Shown here: one piece after another, positions 44,776-56,491 of the stretch
How positions within the stretch are numbered: the stretch's first letter is position 1
Layout: every line of letters begins with the position of its first letter
Source: Notolepis coatsorum
Lineage: Eukaryota > Chordata > Actinopteri > Aulopiformes > Paralepididae
DNA: 64,000 bases
Direction: 5' to 3'
NCBI GenBank assembly: GCA_963971535.1
Contig: OZ020586.1
Coordinates: 75,988,703-76,052,702, forward strand
Notes under the pieces: generated by a model
Database searches by the model: none
What the model was told of the DNA's origin: nothing
The model's input: the letters and a program-made list of their open reading frames with translations, nothing else
Made by a program: the position numbers and the translations under genes

Positions 44776-45880
44776 CCTTGTAGAATTCCACACATAAGAA
44801 AGAAAGATACTGGGATGAATAAACAAAATAGGAAATAAAATGTAGAAATGCATGCAATACATAAATAAATATGAATCTCCATATATGAAATATAACATTT
44901 AGATAAGGTGCTACTGAGATGTTTTGGTGAGTTCTTTGTTTTTTTGTGGAAGTTGCCCTTCTTAAAAATGCATGAACATTCACTGATAATTGGTCTGTAG
45001 TGGAGTCTACAAGGTCTACATTGCCGGACCATGTAGAATCCGGACCTTGTAGACTGACATAATTCTGTGCATAGTTTAGTCTACACAGGTCATATTTCAA
45101 ATAATCAAAATCTTACTTCATTCATCTTAAACATTCTTGATTTGGGGGATTGGTAGTTCCCATGAAATCTGAAGTTGTTCAAACGACAACAGCGATCCAC
45201 CTTGAATTAAATCACACAGCCGAGTGAAACCTTGTTGGATGCGTCACAGTCACGAAAGGGGCTACTTAATTAATTAATCCAACCCACTTTATTTATAGAG
45301 CACATTTAAAAACAACAAAGTTTACGAAAGTGCTGTACAAGTCCCACAACATAAGATAAAAAAAAAGAAAAAAAAATAAATTTTTTTTTTCTTTTCTCGA
45401 AGCTTCGAATTAAAATCGAAGCTCGGCCCCGAAGCTTCGATTGCCAAAAAAAGCTTTGAAGGTCAGCCCTACAGTACATTGCCTTTAGTGAGTGGATCAA
45501 ACCTGTGAGCCACCTGCATTATGTTCCCAGCATTCATTCCGTGTCCTGCTTGTGTAGAATAATATGATAACAAAAAGTATTTATTGATGCCCCTCCTTCC
45601 CCATTTTCCTCAGTTTGCTTTTGTGCACAAATGTTCTTTTGCGTTATGCGTTTGTATAGTACTATGCATGTTTGGAATATGTGTTAAATGTCCAGTCTGT
45701 AAAATACAACAAAAAATATAATAATAAAAATATATAATTTATTGTATTCATTATTTTTTTAATTAAATATAAAATATGGAAGCAATGATGAGTATGAATG
45801 GTTCATGATGGAAATGAAAACATTTCACTGTCAAAGTCACATCAATACACAAACTATGACAGCACCTGTCAGGTCTGTAA
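44776..45880. other. mrpl3 intron with SINE/LINE-tail and partial hAT debris
   Basis: No gene. About 45285-45345 resembles a minus-strand CACTTTATTTATAGAGC tail. About 45395-45473 has CGAAGCTTCGA motifs and ends …GGTCAGCCCTA, a hAT MITE end without its partner. The rest is A/T rich. Confidence 0.45.
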
Positions 45881-46300
45881 GCCTATATTCTGAAGAGGAA
45901 AGTACAACAGAGAAACTTGGCAGGCAATGAGTGCGGATGACTGTATCTTTAGAGAGCAGACATTTCAGACTGCAGATATTTTACATTGATAAATACTGTA
46001 TGTTTTTGACGAGAGACCCATATAGTATTAAATGCAATCAGTACAACTGTGGTATAATCTTCCTGGAATTTTACTTTTTAAATCGACATTTTACAATATT
46101 ACTGTACATTTGACTGTATATTACTGTATATTTTTGGCTGTATATTTTAGAATGTATATACATATCTTTTTATTATTATTATATTTTTATTCTTATTTGT
46201 GATTTTAGATTTTTGACTACCTAAATGTTTACTGCGAGTGATCTGTGGTGCTGAATTTTCCTCAGGATCAATAAAGTACTTCTATTCTATTCCATCAAAT
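45881..46300 (+). repeat. LINE 3' end (family 3)
   Basis: 46050-46295 matches the interrupted copy at 52980-54160 (CTGTATATTTT…, …GATCAATAAAGTACTTCTATTC). Probably the 3' UTR of an L2-like LINE. Confidence 0.6.
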
Positions 46301-46388
46301 ACAAAATGAAAGACAACCAAATTGTAAAATTTACTCCATAAATATCTAATGATCTGCAGTGCTAGACTCCCAGATTCTTCTTTAATGG

Positions 46389-46829
46389 TTTTGGGGGGGG
46401 GGGGGGGGGGGGCTTCCAAGCAGGCTCAAAATAATGACCAGATATGGAGCTAGGAAGCTTCCCGAAAAGCCAGGAACACAGATGGCTGTAGATACAGTTG
46501 TAGCCAACGTGGCTTTTAACTAGTGTTCTTCCTCGGGCAGCCTTCACGGAGCTTCGTTTTCTAGGTTCTCTCTTAATAATATTGTTCCCACGATAACACA
46601 GACAGAGCATCCTCTTTTTGCAGCCACGGGTATACAACTGCAGATTAGTGCCATTCTTACGTATAACAAGCACGCTACTGCGCAGACCCATGGTGCTACC
46701 TATATGGTGCTACCTATAGAGAGCATCCTGGCATGTAACATCACCTCCTGAGCATAGATCATGAGCATATCTACATGATGGGGCGGATTAGAGGCTGGGG
46801 TGGTGGAGGGAGTTTTACTAACGCCATGC
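46389..46829. other. mrpl3 intron with poly-G run, no gene
   Basis: G run 46393-46412. A 109-codon minus-strand frame (46362-46691) shows no family features. Confidence 0.4.
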
Positions 46830-48385
46830 TGCAGCAGCAGAGTGCAGTGCAATAGATAATCATAACTAACGCCATGCTGCAGAGTGCAGAGTGCAGTAGA
46901 TAATCATGAGTAAGGTCATGCTGCAGCAGCAGAGTGCAGTAGATAATCATGAGTAAGGTCATGCTGCAGCTGCAGAGTGCAGTAGATAATCATGAGTAAG
47001 GCCATGCTGCAGCTGCAGAGTGCAGTAGATAATCATGAGTAAGGCCATGCTGCAGCTGCAGAGTGCAGTAGATAATCATGAGTAAGGCCATGCTGCAGCA
47101 GCAGAGTGCAGTAGATAATCATGAGTAAGGCCATGCTGCAGCTGCAGAGTGCAGTAGATAATCATGAGTAAGGCCATGCTGCAGCTGCAGAGTGCAGTAG
47201 ATAATCATGAGTAAGGCCATGCTGCAGCAGCAGAGTGCAGTAGATAATCATGAGTAAGGCCATGCTGCAGCAGCAGAGCGCAGAGCAGTAGATAATCATG
47301 AGTAAGGCCATGCTGCAGCAGCAGAGTGCAGAGCAGTAGATAATCATGAGTAAGGCCATGCTGCAGCAGCAGAGTGCAGAGCAGTAGATAATCATGAGTA
47401 AGGCCATGCTGCAGCAGCAGAGTGCAGTGCAGTAGATAATCATGAGTAAGGCCATGCTGCAGCAGCAGAGTGCAGTAGATAATCATGAGTAAGGCCATGC
47501 TGCAGCAGCAGAGTGCAGTAGATAATCATGAGTAAGGCCATGCTGCAGCAGCAGAGTGCAGTAGATAATCATGAGTAAGGCCATGCTGCAGCAGCAGAGT
47601 GCAGTAGATAATCATGAGTAAGGCCATGCTGCAGCAGCAGAGTGCAGTAGATAATCATGAGTAAGGCCATGCTGCAGCAGCAGAGTGCAGTGAAGTAGAT
47701 AATCATGAGTAAGGTCATGCTGCAGCAGCAGATTGCAGTAGATAATCATGAGTAAGGCCATGCTGCAGCTGCAGAGTGCAGAGCAGTAGATAATCATGAG
47801 TAAGGTCATGCTGCAGCAGCAGAGTGCAGTAGATAATCATGAGTAAGGCCATGCTGCAGCAGCAGAGTGCAGTAGATAATCATGAGTAAGGCCATGCTGC
47901 AGCAGCAGAGTGCAGTGCAGTAGATAATCATGAGTAAGGTCATGCTGCAGCTGCAGAGTGCAGTGCAGTAGATAATCATGAGTAAGGTCATGCTGCAGCA
48001 GCAGAGTGCAGTGCAGTAGATAATCATGAGTAAAGGCCCTCCCATAGTCGAGCAGACTGTACACAGAGCAGACTCCGCGGAGGTCCGTGCGGACTCTTTG
48101 AGCTTTTGATCTCAGCGGACGTCCGCGCGTCAGAAAATAGGAGCTTCGCACTTTGCACTCTGCTGTGGGTCTGCTTTGACTCCCTTTGAGTCCGCGCGGA
48201 CCTCCGCGGAGTTGCTCTGTGTACAGTCTGCTCGACTATGGGAGGGCCTTAAGGCCATGCTGCAGCAGCAGAGTGCAGTGCAGTAGATAATCATGAGTAA
48301 GGCCATGCTGCAGCAGCACAGTGCAGTGCAGTAGATAATCATGAGTAAGGTCCTGCTGCAGCAGCACAGTGCAGTGCAGTAGATA
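46830..48385. repeat. 43-bp minisatellite (about 32 units), split by a MITE
   Basis: The unit is GTAAGGCCATGCTGCAGCAG followed by CAGAGTGCAGTAGATAATCATGA in two parts. 49-bp variants carry an extra GTGCAG or GAGCAG. The array runs 46830-48033 and 48250-48385. Long minus-strand ORFs across it are artefacts. Confidence 0.95.
48034..48249. mobile_element. Harbinger-like MITE (216 bp, TSD TAA)
   Basis: Termini AGGCCCTCCCATAGTCGAGC and complement are perfect, and the inverted repeat extends for about 60 bp through a CCGCGGAGGTCCG segment. TAA is duplicated at 48031-48033 and 48250-48252. The interrupted 43-bp unit reads continuously when the element and one TAA are ignored. Confidence 0.88.
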
Positions 48386-48436
48386 GAATCAGGACCATCA
48401 GCACACTGGAAGAGGAAGCGCTGTAGTCCATGTTAA

Positions 48437-48981
48437 CACTTTCAGTGCCAGCCATGCGGTGCCCCGGAACCCTGTTGCGTGCCACCACCCACTTCAATGA
48501 CAGAGCTCTCATATTTGCGAACGCATAAACTATATGTGTCTAATATGGCCGTCGCTTATCAATGACTTGTTTGCAGTCAACATTGTCGAAACGGATTTAA
48601 AAAAATAATAATAATCTGTTCATTTCCGTTTTATACCATTTTGAAACACACATTCTCCACTGTTCTGGTGGTGGGCAATGACTTCGATCGTCTCCGGTTA
48701 CTTGTCTGACAAGTAAAATGTGGAAGCAGGACTTTTTTTTCTCCATGCGTTTCATTCAATCCAATGGGGTGCAGTACCATCCGGAGAGACGATAGGGGGC
48801 GGTATTTTCCCTGTTCGAGTTCAGACAGATCCCCACTGGTAACGTGAGGCTAGATTGATGAAAAATGAATGGAAATGGAAATCGATAATAAAAAAAATAA
48901 CGATTAAAAACGAGATCTCTCGTCGGCTGGCAAACGGTTGGCATGAACTAATGAGAAATCTTGTCGTTGGCACTGAAAGTG
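48437..48981. mobile_element. piggyBac-like MITE (545 bp, TSD TTAA)
   Basis: Perfect 14-bp terminal repeats CACTTTCAGTGCCA; TTAA at 48433-48436 and 48982-48985. No transposase. Confidence 0.9.
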
Positions 48982-48985
48982 TTAA

Positions 48986-49559
48986 GAAGCCCACTGTCCC
49001 ACACCTTCAACTACACCTCCTGTCCCTGTTGTTTAATATTGTTTTATAAATCGTATAACAAGGTTGTGTTGTTGTTGTCATTAATATAGGCCTATTCTTC
49101 ATAACGACTGCAGGACCATGGAAATAGACTAGTTTGAGCCTCATGTAGTGCTAAATGGTCAGAGATATTGTTTGACGTGACGATTTAAAGTGGTAAAGAC
49201 CAAAAGGAAGACCCTGCGCGGTGAGCCAACTCTGGGTTCACCTTTTCTGATTCTCTTTTAACTTTACTGCTGCTTTGTTTGATACACATACGTCGTCTCA
49301 AGACTTAGTCCTGCATGTATCATCAAATGCGCATGTCGGTCTGAAATGTATGTGTGCCATTATTACTATCAACTGTAATAATAATTGTGGAATATTACTA
49401 TAATGAGCTGTATGTGTTATACCAAGCATCTCACTGTAATGTGCCTGTACTTTATTCGTGACAATAAACTACTACTACTACTACTTTCAAAGTGTCTAGG
49501 CCCGTCATAAATTGCCACAAGCATGAAGAATTAGATTAGCTTAGAGTCAAATGTATTGT
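48986..49559. other. mrpl3 intron, LINE-tail-like sequence
   Basis: No gene. 49410-49490 (…CTCACTGTAATGTGCCTG…CAATAAACTACTACTACTAC) looks like a LINE or SINE tail with an (ACT)n end. Confidence 0.45.
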
Positions 49560-49611
49560 TATCATACAGCACGAGTACAGTAGGTGCAAATGTAACAGTA
49601 AAGTGCAATAG

Positions 49612-50078
49612 TAGGGATGTCCGATATTATCGGCCGACCGATATTATCGGCCGATATCGGCAGTAAAATGTGATATCGGAAAATATCGGTATCGGTAAAA
49701 AAAAAAAAAAAAAAAAAATCTCTTTTTTTTTTTTTTTTTTTAACCTTTATTTACCCAGGCAAGCAAGTAAAAACCAATTCTTATTTTATTTATTGTCAAA
49801 AGTATGCATTTTGGTTTAATTCAACAACAAGAGATATGTAATGTTAATTTTTACTTTTTTAATTATCATATTTTGCACAGATAATGCTTACATTTAGAAA
49901 GCCTTTTGAATGCATCCAGTGAAATTATTAGTTACCTGAAATTATTCCGTTTTTTTGGGGGGAAACCCTGCATATATCGGTATCGGTTGATATCGGTATC
50001 GGTATCGGTATCGAAATTAAGAGTTGGACAATATCGGAATATCGGTATCGGTAAAAAAGCCAATATCGAGCATCCCTA
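49612..50078. mobile_element. Non-autonomous hAT element, TATCGG family (TSD TGCAATAG)
   Basis: Ends TAGGGATGTCCGATAT and …ATATCGAGCATCCCTA; the 8-bp duplication TGCAATAG is at 49604-49611 and 50079-50086. Dense TATCGG motifs near both ends. It splits a copy of the dispersed repeat also seen at 12735. Confidence 0.9.
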
Positions 50079-50240
50079 TGCAATAGTAATATATAATGTA
50101 CAGGTGATTCAACTGGGTATAAAATATATAAATTAGTACTACTGAGTAATAGTGCTAATCAGATGTACGAGTTGTAATATTAATATGTACAGTGATACAG
50201 GTATAAAGACACTCTGGTAGTAGTCATACTAGCCAGCAGT

Positions 50241-51252
50241 GTAACTATTACCACGAAGTGAGAGGAAATGCCATGAGTCTGAGCAGCATCTGGACTTGTT
50301 TCATGTGTGTCCATAAATGTTGCTAAAAATGTACATTTCAACTGTGCTAATTAATATAGACCCATATTCATGAGGCATCTAAAGAATACTGGTTTTTATA
50401 GTTACTGGTCCAGCCACATGACAGATTGTTATTCCAACACAATATATTTATTAGAGGCTCCTCTATGATCACGGTGTTCCGTTCATTCATTGGTAGGTTT
50501 GTTTGTTCAGGCCTACGTGTCATGCACGCATGCGTGTGTTCAAATGACGAGAATTGAATCTCAAACCCAGCCTTCTTTTCTCGATTCCTCCGATCACAAC
50601 GTGATTCAATCAATCAATTTCCCACATTCCCTCTTGGTGTGGATCGGTGATGTTCATTTAGAGATAAACCCTAAGGAATATACCATTGCCAAAATCACTC
50701 CTAATCACTAATTTCTGAACGGACATTTATGAAATTTGGACATGTACTACATAAGACTTCAGGCTATGGATCTCGGGAGTTGTTTAAGCATCGAGCCATT
50801 CTGGGAAAATACTACTTCTGGTATACTACTAACCACAAAAAAGGTTTTTCTACAACTCAAGTTCAGACCTATGTTACTCTATTTCATTAGCACTAAAGGT
50901 GAGTTTTCAAAAGAGACCAGGCTCATGCACGTGGTAAAAGTATAAAGTATAGTACGTATTTTGGTTTGCAAAAAAAGTATGCAGTCCTCAAAAATGAAAA
51001 CTAAAATGGCCAATTTGGGGCCGCCTGTTAAGAGGCTATTGCCACTTGCATGTTACAGATTGAGCTGCATTCTAGTGTTCAGTATTTCATGCATTTGACA
51101 ATAAGCCAGTAGCCTTCCAGTTACCATCTTAGTGGAAGGGATTTCCTTTTGCAGTGCATCAAGCCTGAGAACAGCAGCAAATGAAGGCATGAAACGGGTT
51201 CTACAGGCTACTGTTGGGATTGTACACGCGTATCGTAGAGAACGATTCTTAC
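50241..51252. other. mrpl3 intron, nothing recognised
   Basis: About 1 kb without a supportable ORF or known repeat. Confidence 0.5.
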
Positions 51253-51351
51253 ATAGAAGGCGGATGAGTTTTTCCCTCCGACGATCAGGGCAGCGGTGTT
51301 GCCGTCGTGGTCCTCTTTGGACAGGTGCTTCAACACATGGCAGTCCTGGAC
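51253..51351 (-). CDS. mrpl3: mrpl3 exon (33 codons)
   Basis: It encodes [20 protein letters not shown] followed by [13 protein letters not shown], matching the [13 protein letters not shown]…VGGK part of MRPL3. The donor is GTAAGA; the acceptor CTCCAG is followed by GTCCAG. Both phases are 0. The first 30 nt and the acceptor are repeated in tandem in the adjoining intron (51323-52604). Confidence 0.95.
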
Positions 51352-52604
51352 CTGGAGGACAGAGAGAGGTCTGTGTAAACAGGTGCTTCAACACATGGCA
51401 GTCCTGGACCTGCAGGACAGAGAGAGGTCCGTGTAAACAGGTGCTTCAACACATGGCAGTCCTGGACCTGCAGGACAGAGAGAGGTCTGTGTAAACAGGT
51501 GCTTCAACACATGGCAGTCCTGGACCTAGAGGACAGAGAGAGGTCCGTGTAAACAGGTGCTTCAACACATGGCAGTCCTGGACCTGGAGGACAGAGAGAG
51601 GTCTGTGTAAACAGGTGCTTCAACACATGGCAGTCCTGGACCTGGAGGACAGAGAGAGGTCCGTGTAAACAGGTGCTTCAACACATGGCAGTCCTGGACC
51701 TGGAGGACAGAGAGAGGTCCGTGTAAACAGGTGCTTCAACACATGGCAGTCCTGGACCTGGAGGACAGAGAGAGGTCCGTGTAAACAGGTGCTTAAACAC
51801 ATGGCAGTCCTGGACCTGCAGGACAGAGAGAGGTCTGTGTAAACAGGTGCTTCAACACATGGCAGTCCTGGACCTGCAGGACAGAGAGAGGTCTGTGTAA
51901 ACAGGTGCTTCAACACATGGCAGTCCTGGACCTGCAGGACAGAGAGAGGTCTGTGTAAACAGGTGCTTCAACACATGGCAGTCCTGGACCTGGAGGACAG
52001 AGAGAGGTCTGTGTAAACAGGTGCTTCAACACATGGCAGTCCTGGACCTGGAGGACAGAGAGAGGTCTGTGTAAACAGGTGCTTCAACACATGGCAGTCC
52101 TGGACCTGCAGGACAGAGAGAGGTCCGTGTAAACAGGTGCTTCAACACATGGCAGTCCTGGACCTGGAGGACAGAGAGAGGTCTGTGTAAACAGGTGCTT
52201 CAACACATGGCAGTCCTGGACCTGGAGGACAGAGAGAGGTCTGTGTAAACAGGTGCTTCAACACATGGCAGTCCTGGACCTGGAGGACAGAGAGAGGTCT
52301 GTGTAAACAGGTGCTTCAACACATGGCAGTCCTGGACCTGGAGGACAGAGAGAGGTCTGTGTAAACAGGTGCTTCAACACATGGCAGTCCTGGACCTGGA
52401 GGACAGAGAGAGGTCTGTGTAAACAGGTGCTTCAACACATGGCAGTCCTGGACCTGGAGGACAGAGAGAGGTCTGTGTAAACAGGTGCTTCAACACATGG
52501 CAGTCCTGGACCTGGAGGACAGAGAGAGGTCTGTGTAAAGAGGTGCTTCAACACATGGCAGTCCTGGACCTGGAGGACAGAGAGAGGTCTGTGTAAACAG
52601 GTGC
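51323..52604 (-). repeat. 58-bp minisatellite built from an mrpl3 acceptor and exon start (about 22 extra units)
   Basis: The period is exactly 58 bp between 51323 and 52599 (22 periods). On the minus strand each unit reads ACCTCTCTCTGTCCT(C/G)CAG, then the first 30 nt of the exon ([10 protein letters not shown]), then TTTACACAG. The leftmost unit is the true exon start. Units differ mainly at CTCCAG/CTGCAG and one C/T. Confidence 0.95.
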
Positions 52605-52735
52605 GTCACCTCCAGGAGCTCTTATAGAGAAGATGTTCGCTTAACTGTCTTCACCTCCAGGAGCTTTTATAGAGAAACAGTTAGCTTCACTGTCTTCACC
52701 TACGGGAGCCCTTATATAGAGAAGATGTCACCATC
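52605..52735. repeat. Three-unit repeat of about 47 bp
   Basis: TCACCT(C/A)(C/G)(A/G)GGAGC..TTATA.AGA units occur at about 52606, 52651 and 52697, directly next to the 58-bp array. Confidence 0.75.
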
Positions 52736-52878
52736 AATAGTCTAATAAACAGCGGCCTTGCAGTAATCACAAATCTCTGTCGGGCAGCAGCACAGCGTGC
52801 AGAAGCAGTTTCACTTCCGGTATGGCAATTTTGTCTACAAAATAAAAGCGTGAAAAAGAATAAAAGTTTTAAAAAAAA

Positions 52879-54165
52879 TTGCTGAATACCTACAACACTG
52901 AACAGCACAGGAAGTCCTTCATTCCAACAGCCATCAGACTATACAATGCATCACTGTGCCTCACTGAGCACACAGTGACAGTACAAACTCTGGTAATCTT
53001 CCTGGACTTTTTACTGTTACATCGACACTTAACACATTGGGTGCCATGCAGTATGCCCATCTTTACCACTCTCTGCTAGTGCTGTCTGTAAGCCTATGGA
53101 GTGGCTCACCTTCTTTGCAGGGCTATAACTTTTTAAATATTATAGCTATATCGACATTACTATGGCCCATTCAACATCGGGTATCCATCGTTCCGGATGT
53201 GGGAACGTTATATTTTTCCATTCATACATTGTCGTGTTAGTACCGTCGAGAATATAAGTATGTTTTTAGACTGTATAGCAGTAATTCCTAGAACGCACGC
53301 TATAGGCCCCGACGCGCATTATACATTATCGATTGCTGTTTCGTCCCTATACACGCTATATTAAAAATGTGAAATGCATATGATCGCTATACATTATGCT
53401 CCATCATGCATGAAGGAAAGGGGGGGGGGGTCGTTTATGATTCCTTGATTGTCACTAACGGCTTTCTTTAGTAAGACACCATACGTTGATCGGACAGATT
53501 GCAATGAAATAAATGGACAATCGAGCTGGAAATAACGTTAGATTCCTCTTACCTCTGGCCGATGCGTCTGGAGAAAAAAGTTTCCAATAATTTGACGTCG
53601 ATCTGCTAGATCCATTTTCCGTTTGTATGACGCAATAAACGGCGAAAGCATATTGATTATTGCGTCTTGAAAGCGATCCAATGCACTCGAGGGGTGTATA
53701 TTGATCCACGTAACAAGATATCTCTGGCGGAGCTTTTTCCCCGATGCACCGAGCGCCACTTCCGATTTAGAGTAGAGTGTAACTCGCCCAAAATCCACCA
53801 GGCGGCGGTATTGAGGCGTTGCAATATCAGACAGGGTCCAGCTGGCTCCCGGAGGCTTCCTGGATGAAGTATGAATGCCAATAGCAAATAAAAGAAATAA
53901 CGATCATAACAACAAGTTTACTCGTTGTTGGCACTCAGCGCATGGCGGCCAATAACAATTAATGTGTTAAAAAGATGTTCCTACATTTATTACTGTACAT
54001 TACTGTATATTTGTGGCTGTATATTTTAGAATGTATATACACATTTTAGAATGTATATCCCAGACTGTATTTTTATTCGTATTTGTGATTTTAACTACCG
54101 GTACCTAAATATTTATTGTGAGTGATCTGTAGTGCTGAAAGTACTTCTATTCTATCATTTTGAAT
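52879..54165 (+). mobile_element. L2-like LINE 3' end (family 3), split by a piggyBac-like element
   Basis: 52890-52980 encodes RKSFIPTAIRLYNASL, an L2/CR1-type ORF2 C-terminus. The UTR continues to 53032 and resumes at 53971-54165, matching 46050-46295. Confidence 0.7.
53033..53966. mobile_element. Non-autonomous piggyBac-like element, copy B (TSD TTAA)
   Basis: Starts CACATTGGGTGCC and ends …CAATTAATGTG, flanked by TTAA at 53029-53032 and 53967-53970. The body is an inverted homologue of 42458-43404. Confidence 0.85.
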
Positions 54166-54235
54166 AGTTGAATATTTGAATAACTGTGCCAAAACAGAAC
54201 ATCACTTAAAAGATGTGCAACACCAGCAGTGTCAC

Positions 54236-54298
54236 TCATTCATTCATTCATGTCAGTCAGTCAGTCAGTCAGTCAGTCAGTCAGTCAGTCAGTCAGTG
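54236..54298. repeat. (CATT)n and (CAGT)n microsatellites
   Basis: CATT repeat about 54238-54251, then TCAG repeat 54253-54298. Confidence 0.9.
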
Positions 54299-54334
54299 TT
54301 GGCACTGTGTAAAACCAGTTAAATCCACACAAAA

Positions 54335-54565
54335 CAATGCTTGACCTCTGGAACTCTCTCCCTACTCACATCAGGAACTCAGATTAACTCCCCTCCTTCA
54401 AAAGAAAGCATGCAAACACACCTTTTCAAGTGTTATTCAACTTATCTTATTTGTTTTTTATTGTTTCAAATGTCTTTTTTCCTGTGCTTTTGTTTTTCAA
54501 TGTACTGTATTCTTAATTCTTCTTTTTTTATATAAAGTCTTGAAAAACGCTTCTTAAATAAAATA
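54335..54565 (+). mobile_element. L2-type LINE 3' end
   Basis: 54340-54440 encodes a degenerate LWNSLPTHIRNSD-type C-terminus followed by an A/T-rich tail. Confidence 0.6.
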
Positions 54566-54689
54566 CATTATCTTTTTGTGTTGTTGATATTATTATTATG
54601 ATTATCATTACTATTATTATGACTACGAATAACTTAATACTAAACACTACATGGGCTGTTAATGAACAATGACTGACAAAAGTCCAGGA

Positions 54690-55108
54690 GTGGTTAACCT
54701 TGTGTGGGTGACAAAACTAGTCAACTGACTGTGGTCCGTCCTTCGGATGAGACGCTAAAACCGAAGTCCTGACTGAATTTGGTCGTTAAAGAACGCAGGA
54801 CGCTTATCGTAAGGAGTAGGGGGTTCCTCAATGTTCCTGACCAAATTCCCAATCAGGTCTCTGACATCAAGGCCACCTAATGATCCCTTCCCCTTAATTG
54901 GCTTATATCAATCCCTGTCTCCTGAGCCGTTCAACCATTGTGTAGTGTGATGTGTGCCGGGTGTCAGTGTATGGCAGCCATTGAGCCTGCATAGCCCAAG
55001 GTTGAGTGCTACCAGTGGTGGTGAAGGAGGCCATTTCCACCTTACATTGTGGGGAGCGCTTTGAGTCTGAGAAAGGCGCTATATAAATGTAATGAATTAT
55101 TATTATTG
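54690..55108 (+). repeat. SINE with L2-like tail
   Basis: GTCCGTCCTTCGGATGAGAC at 54735 and the tail GAAAGGCGCTATATAAATGT with (ATT)n mark a SINE family widespread in fishes. The promoter head is not clear. Confidence 0.65.
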
Positions 55109-55647
55109 GTCAACACCAGCAGTTACTGGAGCTGCTGACCTATAGGGAACCGATGGACTCTGTGTGACTGAATGATGGAGCCGCTGCCCGTCTGCATGCA
55201 GCGTTAGTCACGGAGCTCAATGATTCAATTACAGATTGAATCCCTCCTCGCCAGACGTTTGCTGTGAGGGGAGTTCTGACTGAAAACACATCAGAGCCTC
55301 TCTCGATAGTGAATCATAAGCCTGCTGGTGAAAATCAACCCTGCTCCATATCATCAATTTCCATCCTTTTCGCACTCGCCCCGGAACATTCCAATTTATT
55401 CGATTAGCGCTTTGATCAGTCAGTCATTACTTTATTTTTTCTTAATTTTTTTTATAATCTTTTTTTTTACAGACCGCTTATGAGCTTCATTGCTCTTGAG
55501 GTTTTATAGCCTTGACACTGCAGCAAAGCATAATTATTTACGAGACTAAATGAAACGCACAAGTCAAATGAGAGATGAGATGAGGGAATTACGAGTCTAA
55601 TGAGAGGGACTTGTGTGTGTGTGTGTGTGTGTCGCTCTCTTTATTAC
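55109..55647. other. mrpl3 intron with (GT)n 55611-55632
   Basis: No gene. T-rich run about 55434-55470; the GT run is 15 bp from the donor of the next exon. Confidence 0.55.
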
Positions 55648-55739
55648 CTGTAGCATTGTCACAACATGTCTCTCCCCTGCTTTCGTCCAGACAGGAGCCA
55701 TCCCCAACTTCACCGCGATCAACCCTACTCTACGACTAC
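55648..55739 (-). CDS. mrpl3: mrpl3 exon (92 nt)
   Basis: It encodes [18 protein letters not shown] then [11 protein letters not shown], matching RVGLIALKLGMMPLWTK…HVVTLLQ of MRPL3, the N-terminal start of the L3 core. Two leading bases complete Gly. The donor is GTAATA and the acceptor TTCCAG. Confidence 0.95.
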
Positions 55740-56309
55740 CTGGAAGAGGGAGAGAGAGAGCGAGAAAGAGTCAACAGAGAGAACATTTTACTCATAATGC
55801 ATGCAAGCACACACACCACACAGGCCACATTTGCAGATATTGCATTGACTGACATTCATTCCCTAGTCCCAAACCTAGTCTGAATCACAGGATATAGACG
55901 GTGGGTACAAGCACACCATAGGCTGACTATTTCAGTCAGAATTCTCCTCCCCTTCCGCTATCTGCAACACTATTTTGGCTGGATCCTGGGCTTAGCGCCG
56001 CCCAGGAGGATTGCAATTGGTTTAAAAGAAATACAAAATAAGCCAGAGTGTTTTCTTCCCATATAGCGGAATGATAATAGGTTCAGCCAGACCTCTCTCC
56101 AGTGCTGGAACAGCGCTAATGAAGTGTAAGGTAGTGTGGAGAGAGGTCTGGCTACACAAGACTAACCCTAACCTAACCTTAACCACTGACTAACCAGCGC
56201 TTTCGGAGGCAGTGCTTTTGTCCCCAATACTACAAGCGGTCCCCAATCTGCTAGTCTTTAGCCTGACATGTGTCCCCAATTTGAATCTCTCACACGCATG
56301 CACCCCTAC
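55740..56309. other. mrpl3 intron with small inverted repeat
   Basis: CCAGACCTCTCTCCA at about 56089 and its complement at about 56136 flank a short segment, perhaps a MITE end pair. (GA)n about 55748-55768. No gene. Confidence 0.5.
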
Positions 56310-56491
56310 CTTCTGTCCAGTCATGTCTGGGCCAGGGCTCATCTTTCAGTGGGTTTAGCTTGCTGTCCATCAGTGCCTTGTACTCCCCAGTCAGGCTCCT
56401 GTTCATGAACTCCTTGTTCTCCTCCGTGAGGTGTTCATCATACCCGGTGGACGTCTTCACCGTTCGAACACGACCCAGCGCCTGGACGGGA
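56310..56491 (-). CDS. mrpl3: mrpl3 exon 2 (182 nt), most upstream exon identified
   Basis: It encodes VQALGRVRTVKTSTGYDEHL, then TEENKEFMNRSLTGEYKALM and DSKLNPLKDEPWPRHDWTE, matching the DEHLSEEN…LKDEPWP region of MRPL3. MRPL3 (uL3m) is an early-binding rRNA protein of the mitochondrial large ribosomal subunit in the matrix. The acceptor CTGCAG at 56492-56497 has a CT-rich tract; the donor is GTAGGG. The first base T finishes a codon, so exon 1 must end with two extra bases. The same frame has a TGA just upstream, so it cannot start there. A weak phase-compatible exon 1 is ATG at 56681-56683 with donor GTAAGA at 56655-56660 (8 codons). The nine exons give about 315 residues against about 348 in human. 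Confidence 0.93.

Noticed and set aside
46771-48342. MALLMIIYC-type repeat ORFs on the minus strand
   Set aside because: Translation of the 43-bp minisatellite; no unit-to-unit selection pattern and no start context.
51323-52604. CRISPR array
   Set aside because: The repeats are head-to-tail without variable spacers, derive from a host exon, and the genome is eukaryotic.
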